A DNA stretch of 64,000 nt from Candidatus Villigracilis affinis (GCA_016718275.1 JADKEA010000001.1:1-64000), one strand, 5' to 3'. Counted from the stretch's first letter, positions 1 to 10,901 are shown. Translations and numbers: made by a program. Notes: generated from the sequence alone by a model not told the origin.

Positions 1-12
1 AAACTGGAAGAG

Positions 13-299
13 ATGAACAAAATATTCATCATAATTCTTCCTCTGCTTTTATTGGTCGCGATTCTTACATCCTGCGTGCTCAACGCCTGCTCCCATCTAC
101 TTACCCACCTTTATCCCCACCCTTTGCATCCACTGCCGCTTCGACCATCAAAAATCAAACTTCCCGTCATTACAAACAGTGGAATCTTATTACAAACTTG
201 GTCAACGACGCCCAATCCCCGACAAACCTAATGAAACTGTGGGACATACTCTCCAGCGAAGAAGTACAACCCAAAGATGTAGTGGATTTTGACCTCTAA
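13..299 (+). pseudogene. small lipoprotein remnant, frameshifted
   Basis: The reading frame opens with a typical lipoprotein signal: MNK, a long hydrophobic stretch and a lipobox ending LTSC near residue 21. It lies behind a GGAAGAG ribosome-binding site. After about 30 codons the plausible continuation is in another frame, where a Ser/Thr/Pro-rich linker is followed by a short hydrophilic tail ending VVDFDL and a TAA at 297-299. No single frame covers both parts, so a small indel near position 90 is inferred. No domain is recognised. It could be a genuine short lipoprotein damaged by sequence error, or a decayed gene, as in the rest of the first 3.5 kb. Confidence 0.35.
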
Positions 300-643
300 C
301 GCCAAGCACAATTGTTGGAAGTGGAAAGTGGTTTTACAAAATATACGAGTGCGGAACCAACTAATACTGTCATGGCGGAAAGCCGCTATCCACTTGGGAA
401 GCTGGAAGTCCAGCCAGAAGCGACCTCCTCAAGTGAAGGATTTTATTTGGGGTTCCAATTGCTTCAGGGGACGAAAGATTTTCCATCACAAAGGGACAAA
501 GCCGTTCCACTATTGGATGCAGGCTGTATTCTGTAATTGACAGCGCCGCCAGCCCGTAAAAATATTCGTTTCCGCATCCACGTAAAAATCCGCAACAGAG
601 TCCGTTTGTCAAATCAGGCCACAACCGAGCGGGCTGGCAATAA
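300..643. other. stretch without a recognisable gene
   Basis: About 340 bases lie between the lipoprotein remnant and the glycosyltransferase remnant. A 74-codon frame at 312-536 (TTG start, ending LLDAGCIL) is the only open stretch on the plus strand that looks even slightly protein-like. It has no ribosome-binding site and no motif I recognise. Because the flanking genes are heavily frameshifted, this may be part of a broken gene rather than true intergenic DNA. Confidence 0.4.
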
Positions 644-2125
644 AATGAAAGTTACCTTTCTCCCTCCCGTTTTCGCTCAAATTGCCGCGCTCGTTCTGGC
701 TCTTGGGCTTGGAATCTGCCATCCTACGACCTAACCGACCTCCCGCTCGATTTCCATCCCGCCAACTACTATCCGCGCGCTCAAAGCGCGGCATGTGTCA
801 TCACCAAACGCTGAGCGATATCCCGCGGACCAAAAAGCTTCGCCATTCAACAATGGAAGATCGCGCCGCAATAGAGCCTGAGATCGTCGAGCGCCATGGC
901 GCATTCACCTATCAATTCACAGGCGAGCAGTTGGGTTGTAAGGTTTACTCGCCTCCGCATTTTGGGTCATCGGTGGGGTCTTTTTATTTTTGCTGGCGCG
1001 TCAACTCACCTCTGTTGACGGCGCTCTCGTTGCTACCCTTTTATCTTTTCGCCCTACGCGGTCGCTGCTAGCCGCAGTTTCTAACCTGACCCGTTGATGG
1101 TGATGCTCATCATCATGCTTTGTAAGTGGGCCCTTTATGAGTGTGAGAGACGACCCAACTCCTATCAATGGGCGATCCTCGCGGGCTATTCGTGGATTCG
1201 CCATTTACGTAAAATTCGTCGCGGCATTTTTTATCATCGGCGGCGGGTTGGGAGCAGCCCCCAGACGAGTCTCTTTTGAAACGGCACGCAGGCCGCAGGT
1301 CTACGTCATGACCGTTTTGGGCATCCTGCCGGGCGCGGCTTACGTCATCACGGTGTGTGGATCGCGGGCTATCGTCAGCATTCGGCGGTCGCTTCATCCC
1401 ACGCTTTTCTGAGCCCAGCGTATTATCTCGGCTGGGTCGGAATGCTCAACATCGTCATCGGTGGAATTGCCTTGATGTTGGGATTGCTCGGTTTGTTTTT
1501 TTTGGAGAATGAAAAACGCCGCTTCTTTCTTGGACTTTGGGCTGGGTACGCCCTCTTCGGCATTTACTTCAACTATCACATTTCCTCGCACGATTATTAC
1601 AGTCTGCCGTTGATTCCCATTGTGGCCTTGTCACTCGCGCCTTTGGCGGAATGGTTCTTCACCAACTAACAGCATTGACGCCAACACGCCTCGCCCGTTT
1701 TTCTGCTTTCGGCCTTTTGCTTTTCGGAATTTTCGCCTCCCTATGGGAACACCCGCGCCGAAATGAAAACGACAGACTACCGCCCCGAAGCGCAAATGTG
1801 GGCAGAGATCGGCAAGACCCTCGGAGACAAAACACCGCAGGCCTCACGCAAGATTACGGTTCGCGCCTTGCCTACTGGGGCTGGAAGACATCACTACATG
1901 GCCGACCTACGGCGACCTCTTTTATCACGATGACCTGCGCGGCGCTCAACTCGAATTCGACGGGTTATTTGAAGACATCGCCCTCAAAAAGGAACTCTTT
2001 CTGGTAACCGACTTCAACGAATTAAAACGCCAGCCATTGCTCAAGGAAAATTATCAGGTTATCCCATCTTTGCCGAAGGCGATGGTTACATCATCTTCGA
2101 TCTCACCTCTACAGGCTTACAATAA
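644..2125 (+). pseudogene. GT39-like (PMT/ArnT-type) glycosyltransferase, multiply frameshifted
   Basis: Fragments in all three forward frames line up in order with the intact membrane glycosyltransferase at 40042-41523. They include DLTDLPLDFHP (intact copy DLTDPPLDFQP), ASRSF before PDPLM, YQWAILAGY (KWAILAG), FAIYVKFVAAFF (FATFVKIVIAFF), LTQDYGSRLAYWGWK (LTQDYGYRLMLFGWRK) and the end GDGYIIFDL (GDGYVLFDL). The protein would have been about 490 residues with many membrane segments and would have moved a sugar from a lipid carrier outside the membrane. At least six frame changes and an in-frame stop make this copy non-functional as written. The next gene starts immediately after the stop codon. 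Confidence 0.7.
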
Positions 2126-3565
2126 ATGACCAAACAAAAAAAACATCCTTTGACCTTCTCACCATCGCCACGGGGTTGGGCGCAGCCTTCTCAGCCTTTG
2201 CGCTCGGAGTGTATGCCTACCTCGGTATTTTCTCCCGCCACCTCGCCGACGATTATTGCAGTGTGGATTTTATCCGCACCAATTTTTTCAGCGCACTGCT
2301 AAACAACTACATTTTCGTATCAGACCGTTATACCAATTTCATGCTCATCGCATTGAGCGAATATATTTCACCGCGCACTGTTACGATCCTGCCGCTTTGT
2401 TATCGCCCTCTGGCTGACAGGCATCGCATGGATGTTATCTGAAGCCAGCCGCTTTAGCAAAAATGGCTGGTCGAAACTCACCATCGCCGCGCTCACCTTT
2501 TTGGTGGTGTTCTTTGCCTTGCTGCAAGCGCCCAACCGTTTTCAAATTTTGTACTGGCGGTCCGCCATGTCCACACATTTTGCGCCGCTGGTCTTCATGC
2601 CGTTTCTCGCGGCTTTCATTTTGAAGGTCATCACCGAATCCGAGGCGAAATCTGCCCCCTTTTGGAAATACGTGCTCGGCTTTTTAATCGCCTTTATCAT
2701 CGGCGGATTCTCCGAACCGACCGTTGCAGTGATGATCACTCTGCTGGCCCTCGCCTTCGCCGCCACCTAATGGATGTCCCTTCCACTCGCAGCAGCGCCT
2801 GAAAATGATCGGATGGTCGCTGGCTGGCGCGGTGCTGGCATTGCTGATCATGGGGCTGGCTCCGCCAATTATTATCGTGTCAGCCTTGGCAAGGAGCCGC
2901 CAACGATCTTCTTCCTTGTTATCCATTCTTTTCAATACGGACTCAACTTCATTGATAATTCCTTCAGAACCCTGCCCTGCCGACCCTTTTCACCGTGGCG
3001 ATGCCGTTCTTCATGTTCTACAACATGTACGCCTCCCCACTTCCACCTTGACCGAATCAGCGCAAACTCGCCCGCACCATGTTAATGGTCATTCCCGTGC
3101 TTTCTTATCTGCTCATCGTCGCCAGCTTTGCCCCAGCGTGTACGGACAGTCCTTCCCGTGGAGCGCGCCCGATTTGCAGGTCAGGTCAGCTTGGTAGCTG
3201 GATTGATGATCGAAGGCGCACTGCTCGGAAGTCTGCTCGCACAGTGGCGGCCTGCTGTCCTTGAAAAGCTGCCGCTCAAATTGGCTTCTGCTGTTTTACT
3301 TGCGGTGGCGGCGTTTTATCCCTTGCGCGCTGGCTGGCTCTCCCTCAATGACATCCCCGATTACCGCGCCCGTGCCGAAGCATGGGATACGCGTGTGATC
3401 CAGATCAATGACCTTATCGCGCAAGGCGAAACCGATTTGCTGATCGTCCAACTTGATGGCGTGGAAGGCGTCAAGGAAATGGAAATCACCGAGAAACATT
3501 GGGTCAACCGCTGTGCCGCGAAATATTACGAAGTCAACTCCATCCGCACCGCGCCGCCGAAATGA
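2126..3565 (+). pseudogene. polytopic membrane protein (DUF6056-like), multiply frameshifted
   Basis: Successive fragments in different frames form one protein of about 480 residues. The N-terminal membrane segment is followed by HLADDYCSVDF, resembling the acidic DDYC motif after the first membrane helix of DUF6056-type proteins. Several hydrophobic segments follow, then a soluble C-terminal tail ending NSIRTAPPK. The start ATG directly follows the stop of the preceding glycosyltransferase remnant, and the stop overlaps the next gene as ATGA. At least four frame changes are needed. Such proteins usually sit in glycan or O-antigen clusters and may be lipid-linked sugar transferases, but their activity is not established. 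The family name is a recollection from motif style, not a search result. Confidence 0.5.
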
Positions 3566-4481
3566 GCATGAAACAACCGATTCTCGTCACAGGGGCGCAC
3601 CGCAGTGGAACCACCTGGGTTGGCCGCATGCTGGCGGCGAATCCGCAGACGGCTTATATCAGTGAGCCGCTCAACGTACTGCATCGCCGCGGCGTGTATC
3701 GCGCCGATGTTCAAAACTGGTATCAATACATCACCGCCGAAAACGAAGGCGTATACCTGCCTGCCTTCCATGAATTATTGAATTACCGTTATCACCTTTT
3801 CGCAGAGATCGGCTCGATCCGCTCGCAAAAGGATTTCCTGCGCATGGGCCGCGACCTTTCCATTTTTATGAAAGGCAAATTGCAAAATCAGCGCGTCCTG
3901 CTCAGGACCCGTTCGCGGTTTTCTCCGCGCCGTGGTTCGCAAAAACATTGAATTGCCAGATCGTCATCACCGTACGTCACCCCGCTGGGTTTGCCAGCAG
4001 CCTCAAACGCCTCAACTGGCCCTTCGATTTCCGCGACCTGCTCAACCAGCCGATGCTGATGCGCGACCATCTCGAACAGGACCGCGCCGAAATGGAATCG
4101 ATTCCAGCGGATGACATCATCGGCCAATCGTCCCTGCTCTGGCGGATGATCTACCGCGCGGTTCACTCTACCCGTGACCTGCTCCCCGAAATCAAAATTG
4201 TCCGCCACGAAGACCTTTCACTTGACCCCGTGGCAGGGTATAAATCCCTGTACGAGTCTCTCGGCCTAACCTTTGACGAAAAAGTGCGCGACACCATCCT
4301 CAATTCCAGCAGTTCCGAAAACCCGACCGAACTCTCGAAGAAAAGAGTCCACTCAGTGAAATTGGACAGCCGCGCCAACATGGACAACTGGAAAAAACGC
4401 CTGACCGCCGAAGAGATTCTCCGAATCCGCAAGATGACCGAAAGCGTCTCTCATCTCTTTTACTCCGACGCCGAATGGTAA
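3562..4481 (+). CDS. sulfotransferase, one frameshift
   Basis: This is a PAPS-dependent sulfotransferase-fold protein of about 306 residues once one frameshift is repaired. The 5'-phosphosulfate loop reads GAHRSGTTWVGRML near residues 9-22. The 3'-phosphate-binding segment is RHPAGFASSLKR, and NMDNWKKRL near the C-terminus resembles the late PAPS-contacting motif. The frame breaks near 3904, where CTCAGGAC should read CTCAAGGAC (giving KDPFAVF), which implies one lost A. The start ATG overlaps the preceding stop by four bases, suggesting translational coupling. With the neighbouring glycosyltransferases it probably sulfates an exported glycan or its lipid-linked precursor. The substrate cannot be read from the sequence. 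Confidence 0.8.
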
Positions 4482-4498
4482 CCATTTTCTAATCCCTA

Positions 4499-5266
4499 AT
4501 GTCAAACCTTCCTCTCGTTTCCATCATCACGCCTTCCTTCAATCAGGCGCAATTTCTCGAAGCCACGATCCAATCGGTGCTTGGGCAGGAGTATCCACGC
4601 ATTGAGTACATCATCGTGGATGGCGGCTCCAAAGACGGCAGCGTGGACGTGATTCAAAAGTATGCGGGTAGAATCGCCTGGTGGGTCAGCGAGCAGGACA
4701 AGGGTCAGACCGATGCGATCAACAAGGGCTTCAACCGTGCCACAGGCGACATCCTCGCATGGATCAATTCGGACGACACCTATCATCCGCAGGCGGTTGC
4801 GCAGGCTGTAAAATATCTTATGGAAAATCCAGAGGTGGGGCTGGTGTACGCCGACTGCAATTACATTGACGAAGCTGGGAACGTAATCGGGAAATTTCCC
4901 GCCGCGCAAACGGATTATCGCCGCTTACGCGAAGGCTACGTCCATATTCCGCAGCAGACGATGTTCTTCCGCGCAAAATACTGGAAGGAGCTCGGCCCGC
5001 TCGACCCATCTTTTTATTTTGCAATGGATTATGATCTTTGGACGCGCATTGCGAAACATGCGCCATTCAAATATATCGCAGGGCAAACGTGGGCGAATTT
5101 CCGCATCCACAATCTCGGCAAGACCACCTCTGCTGATGACCGCTGCTGGCCCGAAATGATTCGCGTGCATTACCGCGATGGCGGCAGTTTTCTCTCCATC
5201 ATTGTGGCGAAACATTATTTGAGAAAAATAATTGGTCCACTTTGGAAATGGCGAATTAAGAAGTAA
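4499..5266 (+). CDS. glycosyltransferase family 2
   Basis: This is a 255-residue GT-A fold glycosyltransferase. The N-terminus has the family start VSIITPSFNQ, then YIIVDGGSKDGS, the KGFNRATGDILAWINSDD segment with the metal-binding DD pair, and a later acceptor-side region with MDYDLW. It is a close relative of the enzyme at 39116-40045, with the same order of motifs. The enzyme transfers a sugar from a nucleotide donor at the cytoplasmic membrane face. It sits 17 bases after the sulfotransferase and before the Wzz-like gene, within one probable operon for a surface polysaccharide. Donor and acceptor are unknown. The C-terminus is basic and may touch the membrane. Confidence 0.88.
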   Translation: MSNLPLVSIITPSFNQAQFLEATIQSVLGQEYPRIEYIIVDGGSKDGSVDVIQKYAGRIAWWVSEQDKGQTDAINKGFNRATGDILAWINSDDTYHPQAVAQAVKYLMENPEVGLVYADCNYIDEAGNVIGKFPAAQTDYRRLREGYVHIPQQTMFFRAKYWKELGPLDPSFYFAMDYDLWTRIAKHAPFKYIAGQTWANFRIHNLGKTTSADDRCWPEMIRVHYRDGGSFLSIIVAKHYLRKIIGPLWKWRIKK

Positions 5267-5334
5267 TCCTTCTATCCTTCGACTCCATTTCTCAAAGTTC
5301 ACTCGTCACTCCGCTCAGAACGGAGAAACACAAT

Positions 5335-5951
5335 ATGAATCATCTTCTCACCTCCCCCTCTCTTGGAAGACTTCATCCGCCTGCTTAAGGCATGGCGCTT
5401 TTTGGATGTTTGGCGCGCTCGTTGGCGCGATCATCGGTGCTGTGGTTTATTATGCGGCTCCGCCGCCATTTCGCGCGCAGGCCACTGTCAATGTGGATTT
5501 CAATTTGGAGCAAGCCTGGCCGAAGGAAACGGATCGTCAACAATTTTATTATCTCGAACGCGAATCGCGCAAATTGGAAGAGATCGCTTGGTCTGACGAA
5601 GTGCTGGGACGGCTATCTTCTGAATTTGGCATTCCCGTGGAAGAGCTGCGCAGAGGCAAGCTGCAACTCAGTCAACCTGCTGAAGCAGGCTGGCATTTCT
5701 ACGCCGATGACGATGATCTGCAATTCGCCGCATCGTTGGTCACAACCTGGGCGGAGGCTTTCGTTGCCGAAACCGAAGCGGATGTGGCCTCAGGCACGAT
5801 CAACGAATTCGTCCGCCTCGAAGCGACTCAATCTGAAAGCATTGCTAAAGAGCGCAGTATTCCATTGAGTAGTTATCTATTGGCAGGTTCTATCGGTTTT
5901 CTCATGCTGGCTATATTTGCACTACTTTTCATCAAGCCCAATAATAAATGA
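5335..5951 (+). CDS. Wzz-like chain-length/tyrosine-kinase-adaptor protein, two frameshifts
   Basis: A membrane segment (MFGALVGAIIGAVVYYAAPP), an extracytoplasmic domain of about 140 residues and a second membrane segment close to the end match the plan of polysaccharide co-polymerases that set chain length. The N-terminal LEDFIRLLKAWRF segment is the usual amphipathic start. Two frame changes lie within 60 bases: one C too many in the run near 5352-5358 and one T too many in the run near 5400. Removing both joins MNHLLTSP to LEDFIRLL and then to the membrane helix. The stop overlaps the start of the ligase gene as ATGA. There is no cytoplasmic kinase domain. Confidence 0.65.
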
Positions 5952-7447
5952 AAACCTCCGTGTTCTCTGCGACCTCAGTAGTAAACAACCCTCACAAAAT
6001 CTCCCGCATCCTTTGGGGTGCGGCGTTGCTGACTTTGCCTGTAACCAGTTTCCGCTGGTTTCCATTTTTGGGCGAAGGCACATTGGTTCGTCCGCTGGCG
6101 ATGTATCCGCTGGCGGTGTTGATTCCCCTGCTGCTGATTCTGGCGTGGCGCGGAAAAACAAAGCTCAATTGGTCAGGCGCGTTGATTCCGCTCGGGGTGC
6201 TGGTCCTGTTCATGGTGGCAGCGACCAGCTTCGGGGCGTTGATCGATCCGATCCCATTGCGCGGGCAAACCTATTCAGGCAGAGCCATCCGCGCGCTCGC
6301 AACTCTCTTCATCGGCATCGCCTTCTTCATCGCCGCCCTATGGATGAACAAAGACGAAGATGATTTCCGTTTCACGGTCAAATGGCTGTTTGCGGGATTG
6401 TGCCTCGATCTTGCATGGAGCGGTTTGCAGGCAGTCACGTTTTACACGGGCCTGCTCGAAAAAGAAATGGTGACGCACTGGCAGCGCGCATTTTCAATGC
6501 GCGAACTCGTACGCACGAATCGAATCTCTGGCCTTGCATATGAACCCGCCTGGCTTGCGGGACAATTCGCGACGACCTTCATCCCGTTTTTGTTTGCCGC
6601 CGTGCTGACGAATTTCCGCATCACACGACTGAAATGGCTGGAACCTGTTCTATTGGCATTGTCTTTGCTGGTGGTTTTGGCAACCTACTCACGCGGCGGA
6701 TTGCTCACCACCATTGCCGCGGCTGGGTTGACATTTTTATTCGTGGGCCGCGATGTCACCCGCTCGGTGTGGAATTGGTTCATCAGCGGTTTTCGCGGAC
6801 GCGTTTTGGAAATGGCATTTCGAATCGGAATCATCGTCGCGATCATTGGCGCATTCGCAGGCACGTTCCTGTTCCTCAGCCAGAAAAATTTCTTCCGCCG
6901 TTTATGGGAAACGGACGCGCAAAGCCTGAGTGAATACATTGTGGATATCAACGCGGGCGCGCGCGGTGCATACTCCGCTGGGGCATTATCTGCTTTCGAG
7001 GAATATCCCTGGGCGGGCGTAGGCCTCGGAGCAAGTGGTTTCTACATTTACCCGAACCTGCCCGATTGGTCGCTCACCACCGTGCCTGAGATCGCCAAAC
7101 AACTCAGCCCTGAAAACAGGCTGTATCCCAACCCAAAAAATCTGTACGTGCGCCTGCTGGCTGAAACGGGTTTGATCGGCTTCTTTTTGTTCGCAGCATT
7201 TCAGTTTTACATACTTGGCGATATACTCAGCCTTCTGCGCCGCAGGGAAAGCTGGGCTCGATTTGCAGCAGTGGCGGGAATATTTGCATGGTTTGCAATC
7301 ACATTTTATAATTTCACACAGGATTCGCTCACAACGCCGAACCTCTGGATCATTCCGGGCATACTGGTAGGGCTTGCGGCAACCTCTGGAGACTCTTTAA
7401 CAGATTCTGGGCAGGGCGTTGCACTCCAAAATAAGGAAATTAAATGA
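5948..7447 (+). CDS. O-antigen ligase/polymerase-like membrane protein
   Basis: The 499-residue protein has about ten to twelve hydrophobic segments. It carries the ATYSRGGLLT motif found in the Wzy/WaaL family and a large extracytoplasmic loop (about residues 300-400) holding several Arg and the GVGLGASGFY segment. It would polymerise or ligate lipid-linked glycan repeats on the outer membrane face. It starts inside the stop of the Wzz-like gene and ends in an ATGA overlap with the next sulfotransferase. The first dozen codons (KTSVFSATSVV) are written in a degenerate copy of a dispersed repeat (5955-5985), so the true N-terminus may have been extended by it or may start a little later. Confidence 0.85.
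   Translation: MKTSVFSATSVVNNPHKISRILWGAALLTLPVTSFRWFPFLGEGTLVRPLAMYPLAVLIPLLLILAWRGKTKLNWSGALIPLGVLVLFMVAATSFGALIDPIPLRGQTYSGRAIRALATLFIGIAFFIAALWMNKDEDDFRFTVKWLFAGLCLDLAWSGLQAVTFYTGLLEKEMVTHWQRAFSMRELVRTNRISGLAYEPAWLAGQFATTFIPFLFAAVLTNFRITRLKWLEPVLLALSLLVVLATYSRGGLLTTIAAAGLTFLFVGRDVTRSVWNWFISGFRGRVLEMAFRIGIIVAIIGAFAGTFLFLSQKNFFRRLWETDAQSLSEYIVDINAGARGAYSAGALSAFEEYPWAGVGLGASGFYIYPNLPDWSLTTVPEIAKQLSPENRLYPNPKNLYVRLLAETGLIGFFLFAAFQFYILGDILSLLRRRESWARFAAVAGIFAWFAITFYNFTQDSLTTPNLWIIPGILVGLAATSGDSLTDSGQGVALQNKEIK
5955..5985 (-). repeat. degenerate arm of the CACGGAG/CACAGAG dispersed repeat
   Basis: Read on the minus strand this stretch resembles the arms at 47806-47830 and 44612-44630, with a core close to GAGGTCGCAGAGAACACGGAGG. 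It lies at the very start of the ligase gene and encodes part of its N-terminus. Only one arm is obvious here. Confidence 0.5.
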
Positions 7448-8169
7448 TCGTACTATCCGTCGGAATGCCGCGCGCTGGGTCGGGCTGGCACTACAATCTA
7501 ATTCACGATCTCATGAAAACCACAGGCTGTGCCGATGCGCGCGATATCCGCGAACGGTATCGGCTGCAGAGTGTCCTGACCGAGGTCAACTGCAATATCG
7601 GTGTGCTTTCAGCCAGAAGGCTCGGACTGGTGATGATTCCCGCGCTGGTCAATACTTTCGTCATCAAGGCGCACTCCGCGCCGACGAATGCCTCGCGTCT
7701 GCTCTCGACCCTGGGCAGGCTGCGCATCACATACATTTATCGTGATCCGCGCGACGCCATGCTCTCGGCCTTCGATTTCGGTCAGCGTGCGCTCACCAAA
7801 GGCCGCCCCAATGCATTCTCGCACCTGTCCGATTTTGACAAGAGCATGGATTTCATGATGGAATATGTCCACATTTGGGAAAAATGGATCAAAGAGAAGA
7901 ATGTCCTCACCGCGCGCTACGAAGACCTGTTGATGGATTATGAAGTTGAATCTACAAAATTGGTCGAATATCTCAAATCAAACGGAAGCAGGCCCGAGGT
8001 CCGCAAGGTGATCGAGCAATATCGTCCAAGTACTGCAGAAGGTCAACAGGGTCTGCATTTCTACAAGGGCAAAATCGGGCGTTTTCGCGAAGCCTACAAT
8101 GAAGACCAAAAATCGCGCCTAAAAGAGAAGCTCGGCCCATATTTAACTCAAATGGGCTACAATACTTAA
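7444..8169 (+). CDS. sulfotransferase domain protein
   Basis: This 241-residue sulfotransferase-type protein has the N-terminal phosphosulfate loop GMPRAGSGWHYNLI (near residues 7-20), the 3'-phosphate segment YRDPRDAMLSAF and a C-terminal HFYKGKIGRFREAY segment. It differs from the sulfotransferase at 3562 in having the Gly-Ser-Gly-Trp loop rather than Ser-Gly-Thr-Thr, so it belongs to another subgroup. The ATGA overlap with the ligase gene makes it the last gene of this polysaccharide operon. It probably modifies the same glycan. The gene is intact. Confidence 0.85.
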   Translation: MIVLSVGMPRAGSGWHYNLIHDLMKTTGCADARDIRERYRLQSVLTEVNCNIGVLSARRLGLVMIPALVNTFVIKAHSAPTNASRLLSTLGRLRITYIYRDPRDAMLSAFDFGQRALTKGRPNAFSHLSDFDKSMDFMMEYVHIWEKWIKEKNVLTARYEDLLMDYEVESTKLVEYLKSNGSRPEVRKVIEQYRPSTAEGQQGLHFYKGKIGRFREAYNEDQKSRLKEKLGPYLTQMGYNT

Positions 8170-8237
8170 CAAGGTGTAATCTAGCTGTAAGTCACCCTGG
8201 TTGTCGTACGGATATTTTTCGTTATCATAGGGAAGTT

Positions 8238-9988
8238 ATGTTACGAAGATTTGATTCGCCCTACATGGCAGACTGGTTTGCCATATCTTTGAGATGGATC
8301 ATTCTGGTCGGCTTTGTCGTTTCACTTGGACTCGGGGACAAACTTGAAATTGCAGTTTCGTGGCCGCTGGGGTTATTGATCGCCTGGAATCTTTTCATGA
8401 CCGCGCTGGCAGGAATGAACATACGCGTGGCCTACCACCGCCTTTTCAGCACACTCGTTGATATTACCCTGGCTGGATTATTCTATTGGGCCCAAGGCGG
8501 TCTGCGCGGACCTGCAGTCTGGGCTGGCATCCTTCCGATCCTGACGGGTTCAATATTTTTTGAATTATTGGGGCGGTGATTGCCTCCGTATTGTTCTCAG
8601 TGCTTATGATCTACATGGGCGTACAAGCCGAGGACAGCCTGCCGCTCGCCATCGCTTTTTCTGCATCCCTGATCGCATTAAGTCTGGTGTTCGGTTTTCT
8701 CGGCAAGCGTATGATCATCCATATGAGAAAGAATCGCGAACTGTGGCTGGATTCTGAAGAGAGAAAAAGCGCCCTGCAAGCCGAACGCATGCGCGCCATT
8801 TATGAATTGACGGCCGCATTATCCTCCACTTTAAGTTACAAACGTGTGCTTGAATCTGCGCTAAACCTGAGCGCTTCCGCATTAAATCCCGACCCTGAAC
8901 AACTACATAGCGATCCCCTCGTTGGCGTGGTGATGCTGTTCAACGGCGGCAAATTGCGGATCGGGTCGGCGCGGCGCTTCACTACTGCCGATATGCGTGT
9001 CACCTTTGATGCCGCGGAAGGCATCCTCAAAAAGACAATCGACGAAGGCGAGCCGCTCTGGTTCAAAGACATCGGCTATGACCCCGAACTCGGCCGCGTG
9101 ATTGCGCTCCGCAATTGTACGAGCGGATATTGTTTCCCCTTGCGCAGCGGATTCAATGTGTACGGTGTGCTGTTATTCGCCCATCCTGACTCGGAGTATT
9201 TCACAATGGAACGCCGCAACCTGCTCGATATCATTGGCCGTCAAGCCGTGATCGCGATCCAGAATGCGCGTTTGTATCAGGACCTTGTCGAGGAAAAAGA
9301 ACGCATGGTGGAGATCCACGAAGAAGCGCGCAAGAAGCTGGCGCGCGATCTGCACGATGGGCCCACCCAATCTGTCGCGGCCATTGCCATGCGCCTCAAC
9401 ATCATGCGGCGCATGCTGGCAAAGGATGTCAATTCTGCCGCCGATGAAGTGGTCAAACTGGAAGAGCTGGCGCATCGCACCACCAAGGAAATCCGCCACA
9501 TGCTCTTCACCCTGCGCCCGCTGATTCTTGAATCGCAAGGCCTCGTTGCAGCGATCCAGGCCATGTCAGATAAAATGCAGGAAACCTATGCCCAAAAAGT
9601 GACGCACAATATCGATGAAAGAGTGACCACTCAATTGGAAATGGGCAAGCAGGGCGTGATCTTCTATATCATTGAAGAGGCCGTCAACAACGCCCGCAAA
9701 CACGCGGCGGCTGAAACCATCGCCGTCAGCTTAACTCAAATGGATGCGGGTATTGCCCTGTTGGAGATCGCAGATAATGGCATGGGCTTCGACGTAAAAT
9801 CCATAACCGAGGCATACGACAAACGAGCCAACAGCAGCCTCGGCATGGTAAATTTGCGTGAGCGTGCAGAACTTGTAAACGGATTATTCCAACTCGATTC
9901 CTCGCTGGGGAAGGGCACCAAAGTACAGGTCTACATTCCCCTCACCGAGGAAGCTGCAGACCGCCTGCATCACATGCGTTCAAAATAA
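8238..9988 (+). CDS. NarL/DegS-type sensor histidine kinase with GAF domain, one frameshift
   Basis: After one repair this is a membrane sensor kinase of about 580 residues. The N-terminal 170 residues carry several hydrophobic segments. A GAF-like domain follows (about 180-340, ending FTMERRNLLDIIGRQAV), then the dimerisation and phosphoacceptor helix with LARDLHDGPTQSV (His in DLHDG), and a HATPase_c domain with EEAVNNARKHA (N box), DNGMGFD (G1) and SSLGMVNLRERA (G2). The frame breaks near 8568, where one G seems to be missing from TTGGGGCGG. A LuxR-type response regulator would be the expected partner, but none is adjacent. The next gene begins three bases after the stop. Confidence 0.85.
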
Positions 9989-9991
9989 AAC

Positions 9992-10901
9992 ATGCCTACC
10001 GCAGCAAACCTATATTACTTTGCCCACGAGGCAGAAGAAGATACTCCTACAAAACGCCCGCCCGTAATCCTCATTCATGGAGCGGGCGGTAATCATTTAT
10101 CGTGGCCGCCGCAGGTTCGCCGCATGGTGGATGAAAAGGTGTATTCGCTCGACCTGCCCCGGGCACGGAAAATCCGAGGGGAACGGCAGACAATCCATCG
10201 ATGATTATGTTGATGATGTGCTTGCATTCATGCAGGCATTGAAACTTCGCACTGCTGTCTTTGTGGGCGTTTCCATGGGCAGCGCCATCGCGCTCGCGAT
10301 CGCTGCAAAATATCCGCGAAAAGTACGCGGGCTGGGTCTGCTGGGCAGCGGCTCGAAAATGCGCGTGGCCTCCCTCATTTTGGAAACAGTAGGAAGCCCC
10401 AATACATTCGAATCCGCGGTCGAATTGATCAATGAAAGCTGTTTTAGTTCAGATGCCCCGCAAAACTTGAAAGACCTCTCAAAACGCCAAATGCTCGATG
10501 TGCGCCCGCCCGTACTGCTCGGCGATTTTCTTGCCTGCAATGAATTTGACGTAACCAGCCAGTTGAAAAAGATCCGCGTCCCCACCCTAATCATTTGCGG
10601 TGTGGAAGACAGGATGATGCCCGTAAAATATTCCGAGCTGCTGCAGGAAAACATGCCCAACGCCACGCTTCACATTGTGGAAAACGCAGGGCATCTCGTC
10701 ATGGCTGAGCAGCCCGATATCGTGGCAGACCTGCTAAAAAAATTCGTCGATTCAATACCCATCCGCACGAGGAAGACGAAAAAAGACCGCGTCGAACTTA
10801 ACGTTGAAGTTGATCCTGCCCAAGAGACAGAATCAACACTTCAAGCAGATTCTACCAATGCACCAGAGACGAACAGCACCGAACAGAGATCGGTCAGTTA
10901 A
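9992..10901 (+). CDS. alpha/beta hydrolase, one frameshift
   Basis: This serine hydrolase has the oxyanion HGAGGNHLSW segment near residue 30, the nucleophile elbow GVSMGS, a late Asp in GVEDRMMP and the catalytic His in ENAGHLV. The frame is broken near 10158: with one C removed from CCCCGGGCACGG it reads LPGHGKSEG, a classic segment of the family. A Thr/Glu-rich tail of about 40 residues follows the hydrolase domain and is unusual. The gene follows the histidine kinase by only three bases and converges with rdgB, overlapping it by eight bases at the 3' end. The substrate is unknown. Confidence 0.78.

Noticed and set aside
289..624. Overlapping short open frames on both strands near the window start
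   Set aside because: They overlap in three frames, lack ribosome-binding sites and show no recognisable protein pattern.
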